Positions 7,745 through 18,763 of a stretch of DNA of 30,555 nucleotides are shown piece by piece (within the stretch, counting starts at the first letter, position 1; each line of letters starts with the position of its first letter). Position numbers and translations under genes: made by a program. Below the pieces are notes generated by a model. The model ran no database searches, was not told where the DNA came from, and saw only the letters and a program-made list of their open reading frames with translations. Location: positions 1-30,555 of the forward strand of contig JAAMXY010000742.1 in NCBI GenBank assembly GCA_019677205.1, in the 5' to 3' direction. The DNA is from Pinguiococcus pyrenoidosus (lineage: Eukaryota > Sar > Pinguiophyceae > Pinguiochrysidales > Pinguiochrysidaceae).

Positions 7745-10522
7745 GCCGCCACCGCGATCGCGGCGGCCCCCGAGCCAGCAGTGGCACTCGTTGATGCTAA
7801 CGGGCATGGCACACTTGGCGCCGCGGATGTAGTTCTGCAGCCCCTCGCGCTGCATGGCAATAGGTAGGCTATTCATCAGGGCGGCGAGTCTAAGCCTCTC
7901 GTCCTCCCGGAGGCTACTCATGAACGCGTCGACGTTGCCATCCCGGCAGAGCTGACCCAGTCGTTCGTCGACGGAGTACTGTGGACACATGTTGGGACAC
8001 GTCCGCAAGAAGGGCGCGTACACGTGCCTCCGATACCACAAGTCCAGGCAGGCGAGGTACTTGGCGATCTCGTTGTGGCCGGGAGGCAAGGTGTAGATGC
8101 ACAGTTCCACGCTGTCCAGCAAGTCCGGCATCCGGAAGGCCAGCTGCGAGTAGGCGCAGATGAAGCGATGCCACACGAGGTTGCCGCCCATGATGACGAT
8201 TCGCAACCGGGGCTTGGCTGCCAAGCTGTCGTCCCAGGCTTTGTCTTCGATCTCCTTGTGCACGTTGTCCAGCTCCTGGTCGGTCACGAAGTCGTCCTGG
8301 TTTTGGAGCACCACCACCAGCGTGTCTCGCCCGTGGCTCTGGCGCTGCTTCAGCGGACCGGACGGCGGTGCGTTTCGCTGCGCGGCGTTGAGGATCAGTT
8401 TCTCTAGCATATCTACGTCGTCCGGGTACTCGCACAAGAAGCCCTCTACGCCCAAGGTGCCCAGGTTCTCCACGCTCACGCGGGACTTGGCGCCCACGTG
8501 GGACACCTGGTGGAAGGCCAGCTTGAGGGGCGGCAGGCTGGGCACCTCCTGGTGGAAGCCCTTGCTCTCCTGCACCGGTCGGCCCGGCGGCAGGGCGCCT
8601 CCCGTGCTGCTGCTCCGGCTGCTGTCGAAGCTCATGGGGAAGTGCGTCATGAGCGTGGACGGGTTCATCGTGCTGCTGACCGAGCTGCCGCGGAGGCGCA
8701 TGTCCACCGCCGACGACTTGCGGCCCAAGTTGACGCTCGTGTGGCGCAGGTTGATCGTCGAGTTGCGCACCCGCTGCGTGTCTCGTATGGGCTGGCGGAA
8801 GACGCTTCGTACCGGCGCCGCCCCCTCCGCCACGCTGTCGTCGATGTCTCGCAGCAGCTGCTGCATCATCGACTCCCTGTAGATCTTGCACAACCCCCCC
8901 AGGATGGTCGGCCGCGAGCGCCCCGCCTCATACTCGATCGGCAAGTCCTTGGCCCGCTCGTGGATGTCGATGGCGCGGCGGTACCACTCGCTCACCTGCG
9001 CTTCCTGAAAGCGCTCCAGCCGCAGCGGGTCTCCCGTCTCGCCCTCCGGCTGCGCCAGGTCAAAGTCGCTCTCGATCATGTGGCGCAGGATCTGGCAGCG
9101 CAGCTCGTGGATCAGGCGCTCTCTCGGCGCCGCCTCCAGCGCCCTGGCACTGGCATTCCCGAAGGCCGCGCCGTGCTCCAGAAACACCGACGTCACGAGA
9201 CACCGCTCCTCCCGCCCGTCCACGAAGATGTGTACGGCGTGCTCGCCGCTGGAAAGCTCCTGGCCGAAGATGCTGGCCAGGTCGCCGCTCAGGCGCTCGT
9301 CCAGCTCGACGTCCGCGTCGTAGTCTGGATGCAGCTCTGGGAACTCGCGCATCAAGGTCTCTCGGAGCGCCTGGCCCGGCGCGCGGATCTCGATGGAGAT
9401 GAGGTCTAGAACCTGCTTGGCCACGTCGCAGTAGGGCCGCGGCCAGGTGTAGTAGCGGCACACGACGTTGGAGGCCAGCAGCAGCCAGGAGATGTCGGCC
9501 GTGGGCCGCAGCAGAAGGATCTCGCGCAGCACCTTGAGCAAGGCCAGGTTCTGCAACTGAATCCGCTCCGGCGCCATCATGAGGATCTGGTGCGACGACT
9601 TGTCCAGGATCTTCAGGGCCTCCTCGGCCGCCTCGGTGGCGCAGTCGCCGCTGCCGGCCACGCGGTGCTGGAAGCTCACGAAGGCAAAGGGGAACTCCAC
9701 GTACTCTCTCTCGACATCATTGAGGTTGGACCTGGCCTTCGGCCGGCCCAGCGCGGCGGAGGCGGCGTCCAAGCCGGGCGTCATGAGCGCTGGCAGCGGC
9801 TCATCCTCCACGAAGCTGCAGATGTCCACCACGATGGACGTCACGATGCTCTTGGAGCCGGCCTCCAAGCGCTTCTTGGACGACAGCGCCACATCCCGGA
9901 ACTTGGACTTGAACTGCCTGTCCGGCGCGCCGACGGGTTCCATGTCCGCGCTGAGCTGCATGAGGCGGTCGATGGCCGGGCGCAGGCGCGCATCCTGCTT
10001 GTTGTACGGAATGAAGAGCTCCACGAAGCTCAGCGTGTGCAGCACGCAGTAGATGTAGTGCTCTGGCTCCAGCCCGGACGCCACCAGGCGCTGGGCGATT
10101 TTGAGTGGCTTGTGCGCGTAGTCGGCCAAGAAGCCGAAGATCTGGGAGAGGAAGTCCGCCGCCTCCTGGCGGCTCTCGTCATTTCCGCGCGTCAAGGAGT
10201 GCCAGAACGCGCCGAACTCCGCGTCGCTCACTGCCAGGCGATACTGCTTGAGATGGCCGCCAATCGTGGCTCCGAACAGCGTCTGCGCCGTGTCCACCGA
10301 CGCCTCGCGGCCTTTCAGCATGGCCATGGCCTTGCGCCCGGCCTTCTTCATGGTGGTGGTCATTTCCGCGCGTCCCGAGGGTCTGAGAGCGGTAGAATAG
10401 CTGGCGCGCGTCGCGGCCGAGAGGCGGTCAAGAAAGAGAGGCGCCAGTTCCGCGCGACGCGCCACACGCGCCGCGGGAAGAGCGCCTGAGGAAGCAGCGT
10501 TGCTTGGCGCCCGCCGGCTCAT
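6971..10522 (-). CDS. Large protein resembling class IB PI3K regulatory subunit (p101/p84)
   Basis: Intronless, 1183 aa from ATG 10522. Two regions resemble PIK3R5/PIK3R6 adaptors, which link PI3K gamma to G beta-gamma and Ras at the membrane. One is an N-terminal helical block around residues 355-390 with CRYYTWPRPYCDVAKQ and then RAPGQALRETL. The other is near 811-840, with LCIYTLPPGHNEIAKYL then DLWYRRHVYAPF, preceded by LRIVIMGGN. A Ser/Arg-rich linker (about 600-690) separates them. A 14-residue Gly run encoded by a GCC/GGC repeat, followed by an acidic patch, lies near 920-945. The first 53 residues are Arg/Ala/Ser-rich; a second start at ATG 10363 (MTTTMKK) is possible, and a CTCTCAG acceptor-like site lies just before it. 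The assignment is from recalled family motifs, not a search; otherwise it is a conserved unknown. Confidence 0.6.
7712..7755. repeat. (GCC)n trinucleotide repeat encoding poly-Gly
   Basis: A run of GCC on the plus strand, read as GGC on the coding strand, makes about 14 glycines inside the p101-like protein. A short GTC run (7688-7702) next to it encodes Asp residues. Such runs are prone to length change. Confidence 0.85.
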
Positions 10523-11633
10523 TGCTCCATATCAGCGCGCGAGGGCGTTGCAGAGCACGCTGGGCGGTGCGAGAGCATCCACGCGTCCGTGACGTCCCCT
10601 TGCCTGCGCCGGGCGGAAACTCCGAAAGAGCCCCGCCCCTGAGACGAGAAAAGGGCGCGCGGAGGGAAGGGCCCTTTCCGAAAGCCCGGCCTTGCACCGC
10701 TGTTGCATAGCATGCACAAGGCGGAGTCCTAACGGCAGGGGTAGTTCCGGTTCCGGCTGTTCATTCCCTCTTCATGTCGCTTCGGACCTTCCCGGAGCGC
10801 GCAGCGCCGAAGCCGTGCAGGATCGATCCAGGAGGCGAACACGCTCCGGAAATTGCCCTGGCGCGCTCCGGAAGCGCAAGGATGCAAAGATGAGGAGTTG
10901 ACGTCAGCGGCGATCTTAACTGGCCAATCCTGGAAGGCCGGGTGACATACGCCAATGGCGACGCGTGGCTTTCTTGGAAGCGCGCCGAATCTTGCCCGTA
11001 TTGGCCGCGAACAAGGCGATATCTGCAGCAGAAGTCGTCAGATGCATGGAAATCATGGCGCTCCTCGGCCGTAGCATGGCCGACTACGAACATCCTCGTC
11101 GCTCATTGGGATGTAACTTGTCTGACATGTCGATCCCCTGATGTTGTGATGTATACTCTATTTCGTTTTATATAAAAATTGTCCTATAAATGAAATTTTA
11201 GTATTTCAAAAATAACATATTGATGTCAAAATAATACTATTACATGAGAATACGACACTGTGGAAGCAATGGGCTAGCTTGCTTCGAAAGGATCTCGCGG
11301 TCATCCAGCCAACCACCCCAACCTTCGCTTTCCTTCGTGTGCGGAAGACGTGCGCCACACGAAGACCCGGCCCCACACCGCGCTGCAGCCTCGCCACCCA
11401 GCCGCGTCGCGCCCGTCCCGCTCTCGAAGCTCTTAAGAAGCTGCTGCGTGACCAGCGCGGACACAGGAGTCCGTCCGGAGCGCGCGAGGCGCTTGACGAG
11501 CTTCGTCTTCTGCTGCCTTCCCTCCGCGCGGACAACACGCTCGCGCGGCGCCAATCTGAGGCTCTCTCTCTGTCTGCGGCCGTCCTTGCATCTGGTTGCC
11601 GCAGCCTTCATTGCCCAGTCGCAGGCGTGGAAG
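10523..11633. promoter_or_regulatory. Divergent promoter region, p101-like / SEC14 gene
   Basis: 1.1 kb between two start codons pointing away from each other. GC-rich flanks surround a sharply AT-rich island at about 11145-11245 containing TTTTATATAAAAATT and other A/T runs. I find no coding frame with family similarity; the open frames on both strands around 11206-11885 are shadows. The SEC14 5' UTR should lie in the right part. Confidence 0.5.
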
Positions 11634-12949
11634 ATGGTGCGTCGTCCGAGCCTGCCCAGCGCCACAGCTGTTTCACCCGAAACGTATCGAGCTGCGCCCA
11701 TTGGCTTCGAATGCGCGCCAGGCGCCACGGAAGGGCCGCTAACGTGCCTGTCGACTGCCGCAGGCTTCCTATGTGAGCGAAGAGACTGGCGGCGCCGCCG
11801 CCGACGCCAACGGTGGAAGTGGACCGGCGACGGAAGAGGCTCCCGCGGTTGCAAGGGATGGGAAGCAAGAATCCCCAAATCCTGACCCCGCCGCAGTGGA
11901 GGCGATGAATCTGCCGCCTCCAGAGGGCTGGGACGGGCCGCCCATGACGGTGCGCTTTGTGAAGGGCTGCGATGGAGACGTCACAGAGGCGTGGAGGCGG
12001 TATGGGTGAGTGCATCCGTTTCTGGCCGGCCGCCGAACCCGACCAGAGCGCTCACGACCGATTTGCCTTGCCTCGCCTCGCCTTGCTTCGCCTCGCCTTG
12101 CTCTGCGGTGCTTGGATTTGCTCCTCACGGCGAAGGCTCACTTGGACGTGGCGCAAGGAGCAGCAGATCAACGGCATTTTGGAGGAGCCGCAGGAGAACA
12201 TCAAGGTCATCAAGGAGCACTATCCGCACGCATTTCATCGTAGAGCCCGGGGGGTACGCAGAGGCCCGAAGCCTGAAGCCTGACGCACGCCGGACGGTCC
12301 GCGCGCCGCCCTGACGTCTGATCGCGTCTCCCTTTGGACTCGCTCTTCGCAGGGGCAGCTTGTCTATATCGAACGCCTCGGCGGTGTGGATATCCGCGCC
12401 CTGAAGGCGGGCGGCGTGGAGCTCGATGCGCTGCTCCGGTATTACACAAAGCTGACGGAGTTCGCGTGGCGGGTTCTCGACACGCGCGAGGAAGCCAAGC
12501 TGTGCTCGATTCTCGACATGCGTGGGGTGGGGCTCTCGGACATCACGGGGGATGTGAAGACGTTCCTTACCAGTGCGGCCTCCATCGTCTCGTCCCATTA
12601 CGTCGAGCGCAGCTACAAGATCTACGTGATTGGCGTGCCGCGATGGTTCACCATCGTCTGGGCCATCGTCAAGCCCTTCTTGCACGAGAACACGCGCAAG
12701 AAGGTCAACATCCTCGGGGCCTCCTTCCAGGAAGCCCTCCATGAGCACGTAGACCCCGCGAATCTCCCGCCGGACTTCGGCGGCACGGACACGGTGGAGC
12801 TGGGCAAGGCGCCGGAGGAGCAGCTTTTCCTCTCGCACATCGAGGCGTTGAACAAGGAGGTGCCGACGGAGCGCGTGCCGGTCGAGTGGCCGCCGCGGGG
12901 TCCCTTGGACGTGGAAGACACGCTGGCGCCGGCACGGGAAAACGAATAG
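11634..12949 (+). CDS. SEC14-like CRAL-TRIO lipid-transfer protein (4 exons)
   Basis: Sec14-type proteins bind and exchange phosphatidylinositol and another lipid between membranes and present PI to kinases. Exons: 11634-11636 (just the ATG), 11764-12005, 12136-12253, 12353-12949; 319 aa. The joins are phase 0, 2 and 0 and all agree. A disordered acidic N-terminus leads into TWTWRKEQQI and IKEHYPHAFH (CRAL-TRIO N domain). The lipid-binding domain follows: LVYIERLGG, LDMRGVGLSDI, YVERSYKIYVIGVPRWF, IVKPFL and KKVNILG. The initiator ATG is the last codon before the first intron, which explains why no ATG opens the coding frame of exon 2. A start inside the upstream open frame is less likely. 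It ends 107 nt from the stop of the next, convergent gene. Confidence 0.87.
12064..12102 (+). repeat. CTTGC/CTCGC pentamer repeat in SEC14 intron 2
   Basis: About eight imperfect pentamers (CCTTG, CCTCG, CTTCG) inside intron 2 (12006-12135), upstream of the AAG acceptor at 12135. Confidence 0.75.
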
Positions 12950-13056
12950 CTGGCGGGACCGCGTGGTTGGACGTCCGCTCCATGCGACAAGGCTGGTGAT
13001 GGTTGCGTAGTGACAGCTGTAGACTTTGCGGAGACCTCCCGAGAGGCGGAAACCAA

Positions 13057-13756
13057 TTAATCCATGTTTGTCTCCTGGTAGCTCATGTTCGCCTCCTGGA
13101 AGAGCTTGGCCACACGGTCCACCTTCTCGTTAAAGGCCCTCAGATCGGCACTGCTCACCTGCGAAGCGGGGGAGGCCCGGATCTCCTCCTGCGCTCAGAC
13201 AAGGGGGAAAAGACGTTAGAGCGTGTAGAGCGGGCGGCCAGACCAGGTGCTTGCGTGGGTGCAACCAACATCGCGCATCACCTTCAAGTGCTCGTAGTCT
13301 ATCTCCATCTGCGGATTGAGCGACTTCTCACCCAGAAACTCGACCACGTCCTGCGGATTCGCGGGCAAAGCTCGGGGCTACCAGGCACAAAGCAGGGAGA
13401 CGGAAGGAGATGCTTGGTAAGAGCGAGATGGGCCCCTCTTGCAGAGGCCTTGCCACGCTGGTCGGGTGGCGGTACCTGTACGGCATAGGAAAGGAAGCTG
13501 CTCTTCTGCACCTCCTGCTCAAACTGTGCCAGCTGCCTTTGCACGGCCTGCGTACAAAGTGGGTGAGGTTCTTCATCGCTCCGCTTCCATCCACGAACTC
13601 CTGTCGATGTGCCCTCACCTGCGTATTGTCCACCACGTCTTTCCAACTCGGGTTGGCAGCGGACAGAGGGATCAGCAAGCTTCTCTCCGTGAGCGTTCTC
13701 AAGATGGTCGCCGAGTCGCGAAGATTCCGCAGGTGCCGATCCAAGTTCTCATTCAT
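13057..13756 (-). CDS. Small coiled-coil protein, possibly Mediator subunit 10-like (4 exons)
   Basis: Exons on the minus strand: 13756-13619, 13547-13476, 13350-13282, 13188-13057; all introns are phase 0 with clean GT-AG ends, giving 136 aa. The protein is mostly predicted helix. The order is helix (LDRHLRNLRDSATILRTL), loop, helix (TQAVQRQLAQFEQEV), then DVVEFLGEKSLNPQME and a C-terminal helix. Size and the block resembling an LEVxEYIDQGRNP motif recall MED10 of the Mediator complex, but identity is low and I am not sure. The frame extends upstream to an ATG at 13813, yet a CTTTGTAG acceptor-like site lies between, so a further 5' exon is possible. Start at ATG 13756 chosen because it opens the helical region. 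Confidence 0.6.
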
Positions 13757-14372
13757 GCTCTGGCTGTACGAGGCTACGAAGCTACAAAGAGGGAGGAGAA
13801 GCTCGAGTCGCATTCATGGACCGAAGAAGCGAGGCGCAGCCGAGGCGCTCGGGCGCGAAAAGCCAGCGGGCGGAAGGACAAAGGACAAAGGTGCAAGGTC
13901 ACAGCATTTGCGAGGATCGGCTGACCGGCGCTCGGGGGACAGATGGACCGCTTTGGATGAGATGAGGGGCGACCTTGTTTTCCTGTTTCTCAGATTAGAT
14001 AAGCGTTAAGGTGGAACTTTCGGAAACTCATTGGAAGCTGGGATTTTGATATCGGGGTGGGTCATATCATGGCAGCTCAAGGATGAATCTTCGAGTTTCT
14101 TCTTAGATACAAAATGACACTCATCGCGCAGTTTTTCATATAGATTCCATGACAATAATTATCTTGATTTCAACGTATGAAACGCCCTGCCCCTCTCCAG
14201 ATAACTCTTTTCCCGCGCAGTCTTTGCTCTGCGTGTTCTCGCGCCCCTCCTCTTCCGTTGTTCAGTCCTCGCCCCTGTCGCAGCGGACGAGTGCTCCCGC
14301 GCAGCTGAGCAAAGTCTCCACTCCGCAAGCCTTGCTTAAAGAAGGCGCTAGCAAGCAGGAGAAGCTGTGCAG
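13757..14372. promoter_or_regulatory. Divergent promoter, coiled-coil gene / SERINC
   Basis: 616 nt between opposing start codons. The middle (about 13985-14185) is AT-rich with words such as TTTTTCATATAG and CAATAATTATC, while the flanks are GC-rich. No coding frame supported. Confidence 0.5.
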
Positions 14373-16087
14373 ATGGGCCTGATTGTCAGCTGCCTAGGGT
14401 CCTGCGCGTGCTCGGCGCTGTGCAACGCTTGCTGCCCCGTGTGCTGCTGGTGCAAGTACAAGGACTGCTTCGGCTTCGAGTCCGTCCGCACTGCCAAGGT
14501 CTGAATGTGGCCAGAAGCGCGTGGCGCATTGGAGTGCTGCGCATCTCTCACGCATGGCGCTTCCGCCCCACAGCTCCCTTTCCTTGTGCTGCTGTTCATC
14601 AGCGTTGCGCTTGCGGTCCTGGTGAAGGCCAGCGTGTTTACCATCGAGATTGTCGCGGATCTGGACGAAGGCTGTGACGAAGAGTTCACCGACACGTAAG
14701 GAAACCCGGAGCCTTTCGTGGCCCATGTGCGCGAGGTCTCAGCCGAGTCTTCGCCGCTGCGCATCACAGGTGTGAAGAGAATGCGCAGGTCTATCGGATC
14801 AGCTTCAGCTCGTTCATCTTCTTTACGCTGCTGGCGCTGGTGACGAGATGCAGCACCACCATTCACACGCACTGGTGGATCCCGAAGGTGCGCGCCGGAC
14901 GCAACTTGACACCACGCAGCGACCAAAGCCGGATGCTAATCGACCTGCTCCCTTCCTCCCTTCCTTCCCCTGGTTATTGCCGATCTACCTATCTATTTGC
15001 CCATCTGCCTAGGTGTTGATTTACTTCCTCATCTTGGTCATCACCTTCTTCATCCCGAACAGCTTCTTCTTCGGATACGTGCAACTTGCGCGCATCCTCT
15101 CGGGCTTCTATCTGCTGCTGCAGATCATCGTCCTCATCAACTTCGTCTACTGGCTGCACACCTGGCTCAACTCGAGTGCCGGAAGCTCGGCAACGGCATG
15201 CAACGACGTGTAAGTCCTCCACGGGGCTCTGTCGCACCCCACAGGGCTGCAGCTGACAGCGGACGACGCGGTCCTTTCATAGGTATCTGATGACCTACCT
15301 GGCGCTGTCCATCATCTCCTTCGCCGTGTCGATCGTCGGGATCGCGCTCATCTACACGTATTTCGCGACGCCTGGCTGCCAGCTGGAGCAGTTTTTCACC
15401 AGCTTCACGCTGATTCTGGGCCTCGTCGGAATCTTCCTCTCGGTGTGGAACCGGATCAACATGGGACTGCTGACGCCCTGCGTCGTCTTCCTGTACTGCG
15501 TCTACGTGCTCTGGGACGCCCTCCTCAGCGATCCCGACGCAGAGTGCAACCCCACTGCCGACTCGTCCGAGGGTGACAACGAGGTCGCCATCATCGTCAT
15601 CAGCCTGCTCATCGTCGGTGGATCCATCGTCTGGACCAGCTACCGCACTGGCGAGGCGCTCCTCAGCATCGACAAGGAGAACGTGGAGGATCGCGAGGAG
15701 GAGAAGCCGGCGAACTCCTACGAGATGTCGGACAACATGCGCGACCTTGCGACCGGTGGAGATGGGAAGCGGAGTGCCACTCCCGCCGCTGGGGCGAAGG
15801 AGGACAGCCCCCTCGTCGGCATGGGCACGACCGGCGGCCAGCCCATCGACGACCCGGCGGGGGAGATGCTATGGCTCTTCCACGCCATCTTGGCGCTGGC
15901 GTCGGCGTATCTCAGCATGGCGTTGACAAACTGGGGCAACACCGACGGAGAGAACGAGGAGTCAGGATCCAACACCACGGGCGAGACCAACGTGTGGGTG
16001 AAGATTGTGTCGCAGTGGGTGACCTTCGCCCTGTACTACTGGACGTTGACGGCGCCGCTCTGCCGCGGTGAGGACGCCTCGGCATAG
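14373..16087 (+). CDS. SERINC: SERINC/TMS1 multi-pass membrane protein (5 exons)
   Basis: Serine incorporator family: polytopic membrane proteins with about ten helices, linked to phosphatidylserine and sphingolipid synthesis and lipid scrambling. Exons: 14373-14498, 14574-14695, 14770-14887, 15013-15209, 15283-16087; phases 0, 2, 0, 2; 455 aa, the usual family length. Family marks: Cys-rich N-terminus (ACSALCNACCPVCCWCKYKDC-like run), VYRISFSSFIFF, ITFFIPNSFFFGYVQLARI, LINFVYWLHTWL, LIYTYFATPGC, the DPDAECNP loop, a charged cytosolic loop around residues 310-375, then LFHAILALASAYLSM and TNW, and the C-terminal VWVKIVSQWVTFALYYWTLTAP. Start ATG is unambiguous (MGLIVSCLG). Convergent with Ras. 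Confidence 0.95.
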
Positions 16088-16628
16088 TGGCACCCTACGC
16101 CACGTCCACATCATAGCGTAGCTCTAGCGTATCCTAGATACTTGATAGCGTCCTCTATCAAGAGTCAGCAGCCCTTTCCACGGCAAAGCTGGACGGAGAG
16201 AGTCCCCGTGATCGTAGCGCAGTCGCCGGAGCGGACCAAGAGGAAAGGTCTGCTGTGTAGCCAAAGCAATGGTGGTTGCATTGTTGAGATCAGGTGTGGA
16301 AGCGCCGCAGTCCTTTCAGACACGGTAAGAGCAAAGGAGAAGGAATCGACTTGCCACGCCTTTCAAAAGAGCCATGCAGCCTTGTCCCGTTGCAATGTCC
16401 TGATGCATCCCCTCTCTCGGTCTCCTTCTTTCCAGTCACTGCCCGCGACAAGTGCAACTCCTGCGCCGTTCGCTCTCCGCACCGAAGCCCAGCCCTTCTC
16501 CTTGACGGTGCGCCTTCACCTGATCAAAACGAAGGTGCCGGACATGATCGGACTACACAATTCAAACGTCCCTCCTCCTACGGGTCCTCCCAGACCGCAT
16601 CAGCGCACCGCTGTTGCACTGGCGCCGC
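16088..16628. other. Convergent 3' intergenic region, SERINC / Ras
   Basis: 541 nt between opposing stop codons. The plus-strand open frames here have no family similarity. Contains both 3' UTRs; no repeat or structure stood out. Confidence 0.5.
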
Positions 16629-16868
16629 TCAGAGGATGTTGCAGAACTTCCTCCTGGGCTTGATGATCTCGTCCTCCTCCTGCTGCTTTCTAATCTCGCG
16701 AACGACGGCGTGGAAGCACTCCTCATTGTTCAGCTTCTTCTTCGCCGACGTCTCCATGAAAGGACAGTTCCACGTCTCTGCCAGGCTGGCTGCTTGCTCC
16801 GTGGGCACCTGGCGTGCCTCCTCCATGTCACACTGGAATCGAGCGACGGAGCGACACACACAAACACA

Positions 16869-16920
<52 letters not shown>

Positions 16921-16972
16921 NNNNNNNNNNNNNNNNNNNNNNNNNNNNNNNNNNNNNNNNNNNNNNNNNNNN

Positions 16973-17016
<44 letters not shown>

Positions 17017-17559
17017 AGGCGCCGAGCTTCATCCCGAGGCCTTCGGACCTGACGGGGGTCCAGTCGACAAGAACCTGACGCGCACCTTGTTGCCCGCGAG
17101 TACCATGGGAACCGAGTCGCAGTCCTTGATGCGCAGGATCTTGCTAAGGACTCTACTGACTTCTTCAAAAGAGTTGGGGTCGGTGATGGAGTACACAAGC
17201 AGAAAGCCCTTGCCTGAAGCAGCAGAAGCATCCATGGTCGTCAGTGGCTAGTTCGTCGCATCGAAAAACCGAAGGACATCGCGCCCCAGGAGAGCTCTAG
17301 CTTTGGAAAGCAGCAACGCACCCTCCCGAATCCACTGGTCTTGCATGGACGAATACTCCTCCTGCCCCGCTGTGTCCAGGATGTCCAGCACTGCCTCGAT
17401 TCCATCGATCTTCATCGTTTTTCGGTAGCTGTCCTCAATCGTGGGATCATATTCCTCCAAGAAGTTGTCCGTGATGAGGCGGATGGTGAGTGCTGACTTT
17501 CCCACGCCACCACCGCCAAGCACGACCAGCTTATAATCTTCGCTCGGGGGCGCAGCCAT
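16629..17559 (-). CDS. RAS: Ras/Rap-family small GTPase (3 exons)
   Basis: Membrane-anchored molecular switch. Exons on the minus strand: 17559-17322, 17213-17086, 16832-16629; 189 aa, the same length as human Ras. All G motifs are present: P-loop GGGGVGKS (15-22), effector YDPTIEDSY (37-45, identical to Ras/Rap), DTAGQEEY (62-69) with the catalytic Gln, NKCD and ETSAK. The residues matching human positions 12, 13 and 61 are Gly, Gly and Gln, so the protein should be normally GTPase-competent. C-terminus is PRRKFCNIL: a CAAX box ending in Leu, expected to be geranylgeranylated, with a basic stretch and no second Cys for palmitoylation. Intron 2 splits the NK|CD motif and contains the microsatellite and assembly gap. 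[10 protein letters not shown] resembles Rap more than classical Ras. Confidence 0.95.
16855..17013. repeat. (AC)n(AG)n microsatellite inside Ras intron 2
   Basis: Left flank: AC repeat then AG repeat to 16920. Right flank: ACAC then AG repeat to 17013. The unresolved bases sit between. On the coding strand this is a CT tract followed by GT, upstream of the CCAG acceptor. Confidence 0.95.
16921..16972. other. Assembly gap, 52 N
   Basis: 52 undetermined bases in the microsatellite. Flanks are repeat on both sides, so the gap most likely hides more AC/AG repeat; its true length is unknown. It does not touch coding sequence. Confidence 0.98.
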
Positions 17560-18763
17560 TTTCCTCTTGACAGGAGTGAATGCGACGGCGTGGGTTTAGT
17601 GGCTGCGAAGGACCCGTTTCAAGCCTGTCCACCAGCTTGTGTCTCCTTCCTGATGAAGTCGACGACTCCTGAGCCCAGCATCGGAATCTCCACACTCTCC
17701 GTAGCTTGTGGTCTGTCCACACCCAAACGCCACTCATCCTATGCAAACGGCGTTTTCCTGCCACGAGTCTCGTCCTCACACCGGATCGTTGCTCCGTCGA
17801 ATGGCTTTCACAGCTATCGATGAAGGCGAGTTTCTCCCAATCTGCTCTGCTCGACGCTGAGCCGGTCTCGCGCCGCCAGCTCCTGAAGTTGGGGCCCGGA
17901 ACGGGACGTGCCGTTCCTCTGTCCAGCAGCTTTGGTTCGACCGTGGACGTGTCGTTCATCTCTCCCTCTCTCTCTCACTCAGTCACCCCTGAAGCGCAGC
18001 AATCCTTGCGAATTCGTGCTCGTCGGCGCTCCATGGCGTAGAGACTTACCTGTTCGGAAAGAGTCTGGCTCCGCGTATTCACTCTGCGCGACCTGTGCAG
18101 GCCTCCGACACAAGCAACCTCTTTCGAACTCCCGGCGCCAGCACAGGCTCGGCTGTTTGCCGAAACTCGCGGAGGCTGGAGTGAATGCCGGTGCCAAAGA
18201 TCACGTGCATGTACCAGGTGACGGAGGCACGCTTTAGCAGAGGGATGGAAGGCCCATTGAAAGGTTCCTCAAATCAGAGCCTTGTGCTATACAGCCCTGT
18301 TGCCCCGGTGTCTGTTGGCTGATAGGGTTTTGGGGGGAACGGAACCAGAGAAGTGGTAGAGACGACGCGGGCACAGTAACGAACTTCGCAGCGTACCTTT
18401 TGAATAAATCGCACAGGGTTTGATCTCGAATCATCCAGCGCCCTGTCCTTGGCTCTGCGGCCGAAGAAGGATCGGGAGCACCTGAATACTGTAGTCCGGC
18501 TGCCACGGCTCCATTCTTCTCCACTTCTTTCTCCCTCCTTCTCCCCGCCCTTCTCCTCGCGGAAAGTTCCTTGGTTTCGTGAACGAATCTCGCAGCCTCC
18601 CACTCCTGGGTCCTGAGTCTGCAATGCGAGAGGCGGCAAGGCGTGGCAAGGCGCCAAGAGAAGGCCTGTCCGCGCACACCAGGGCGTGGAAAGAGTGGAT
18701 GATCGTGGAGTACGGAGGGTCGAGCCTGGAGCGAAGGCATGGATGCCACGCTTGTACAAGTTC
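17560..18763. other. 1.2 kb gene-free interval between Ras and the DHHC gene
   Basis: The only head-to-tail junction in the window: Ras start on one side, DHHC stop on the other, both on the minus strand. No recognised protein in any frame. On the minus strand a perfect CAG|GTAAGT donor lies at 18050/18049, which could end a 5' UTR exon of Ras. A CT-rich run lies at 17960-17982. The interval should contain the DHHC 3' UTR and the Ras promoter. Confidence 0.4.
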
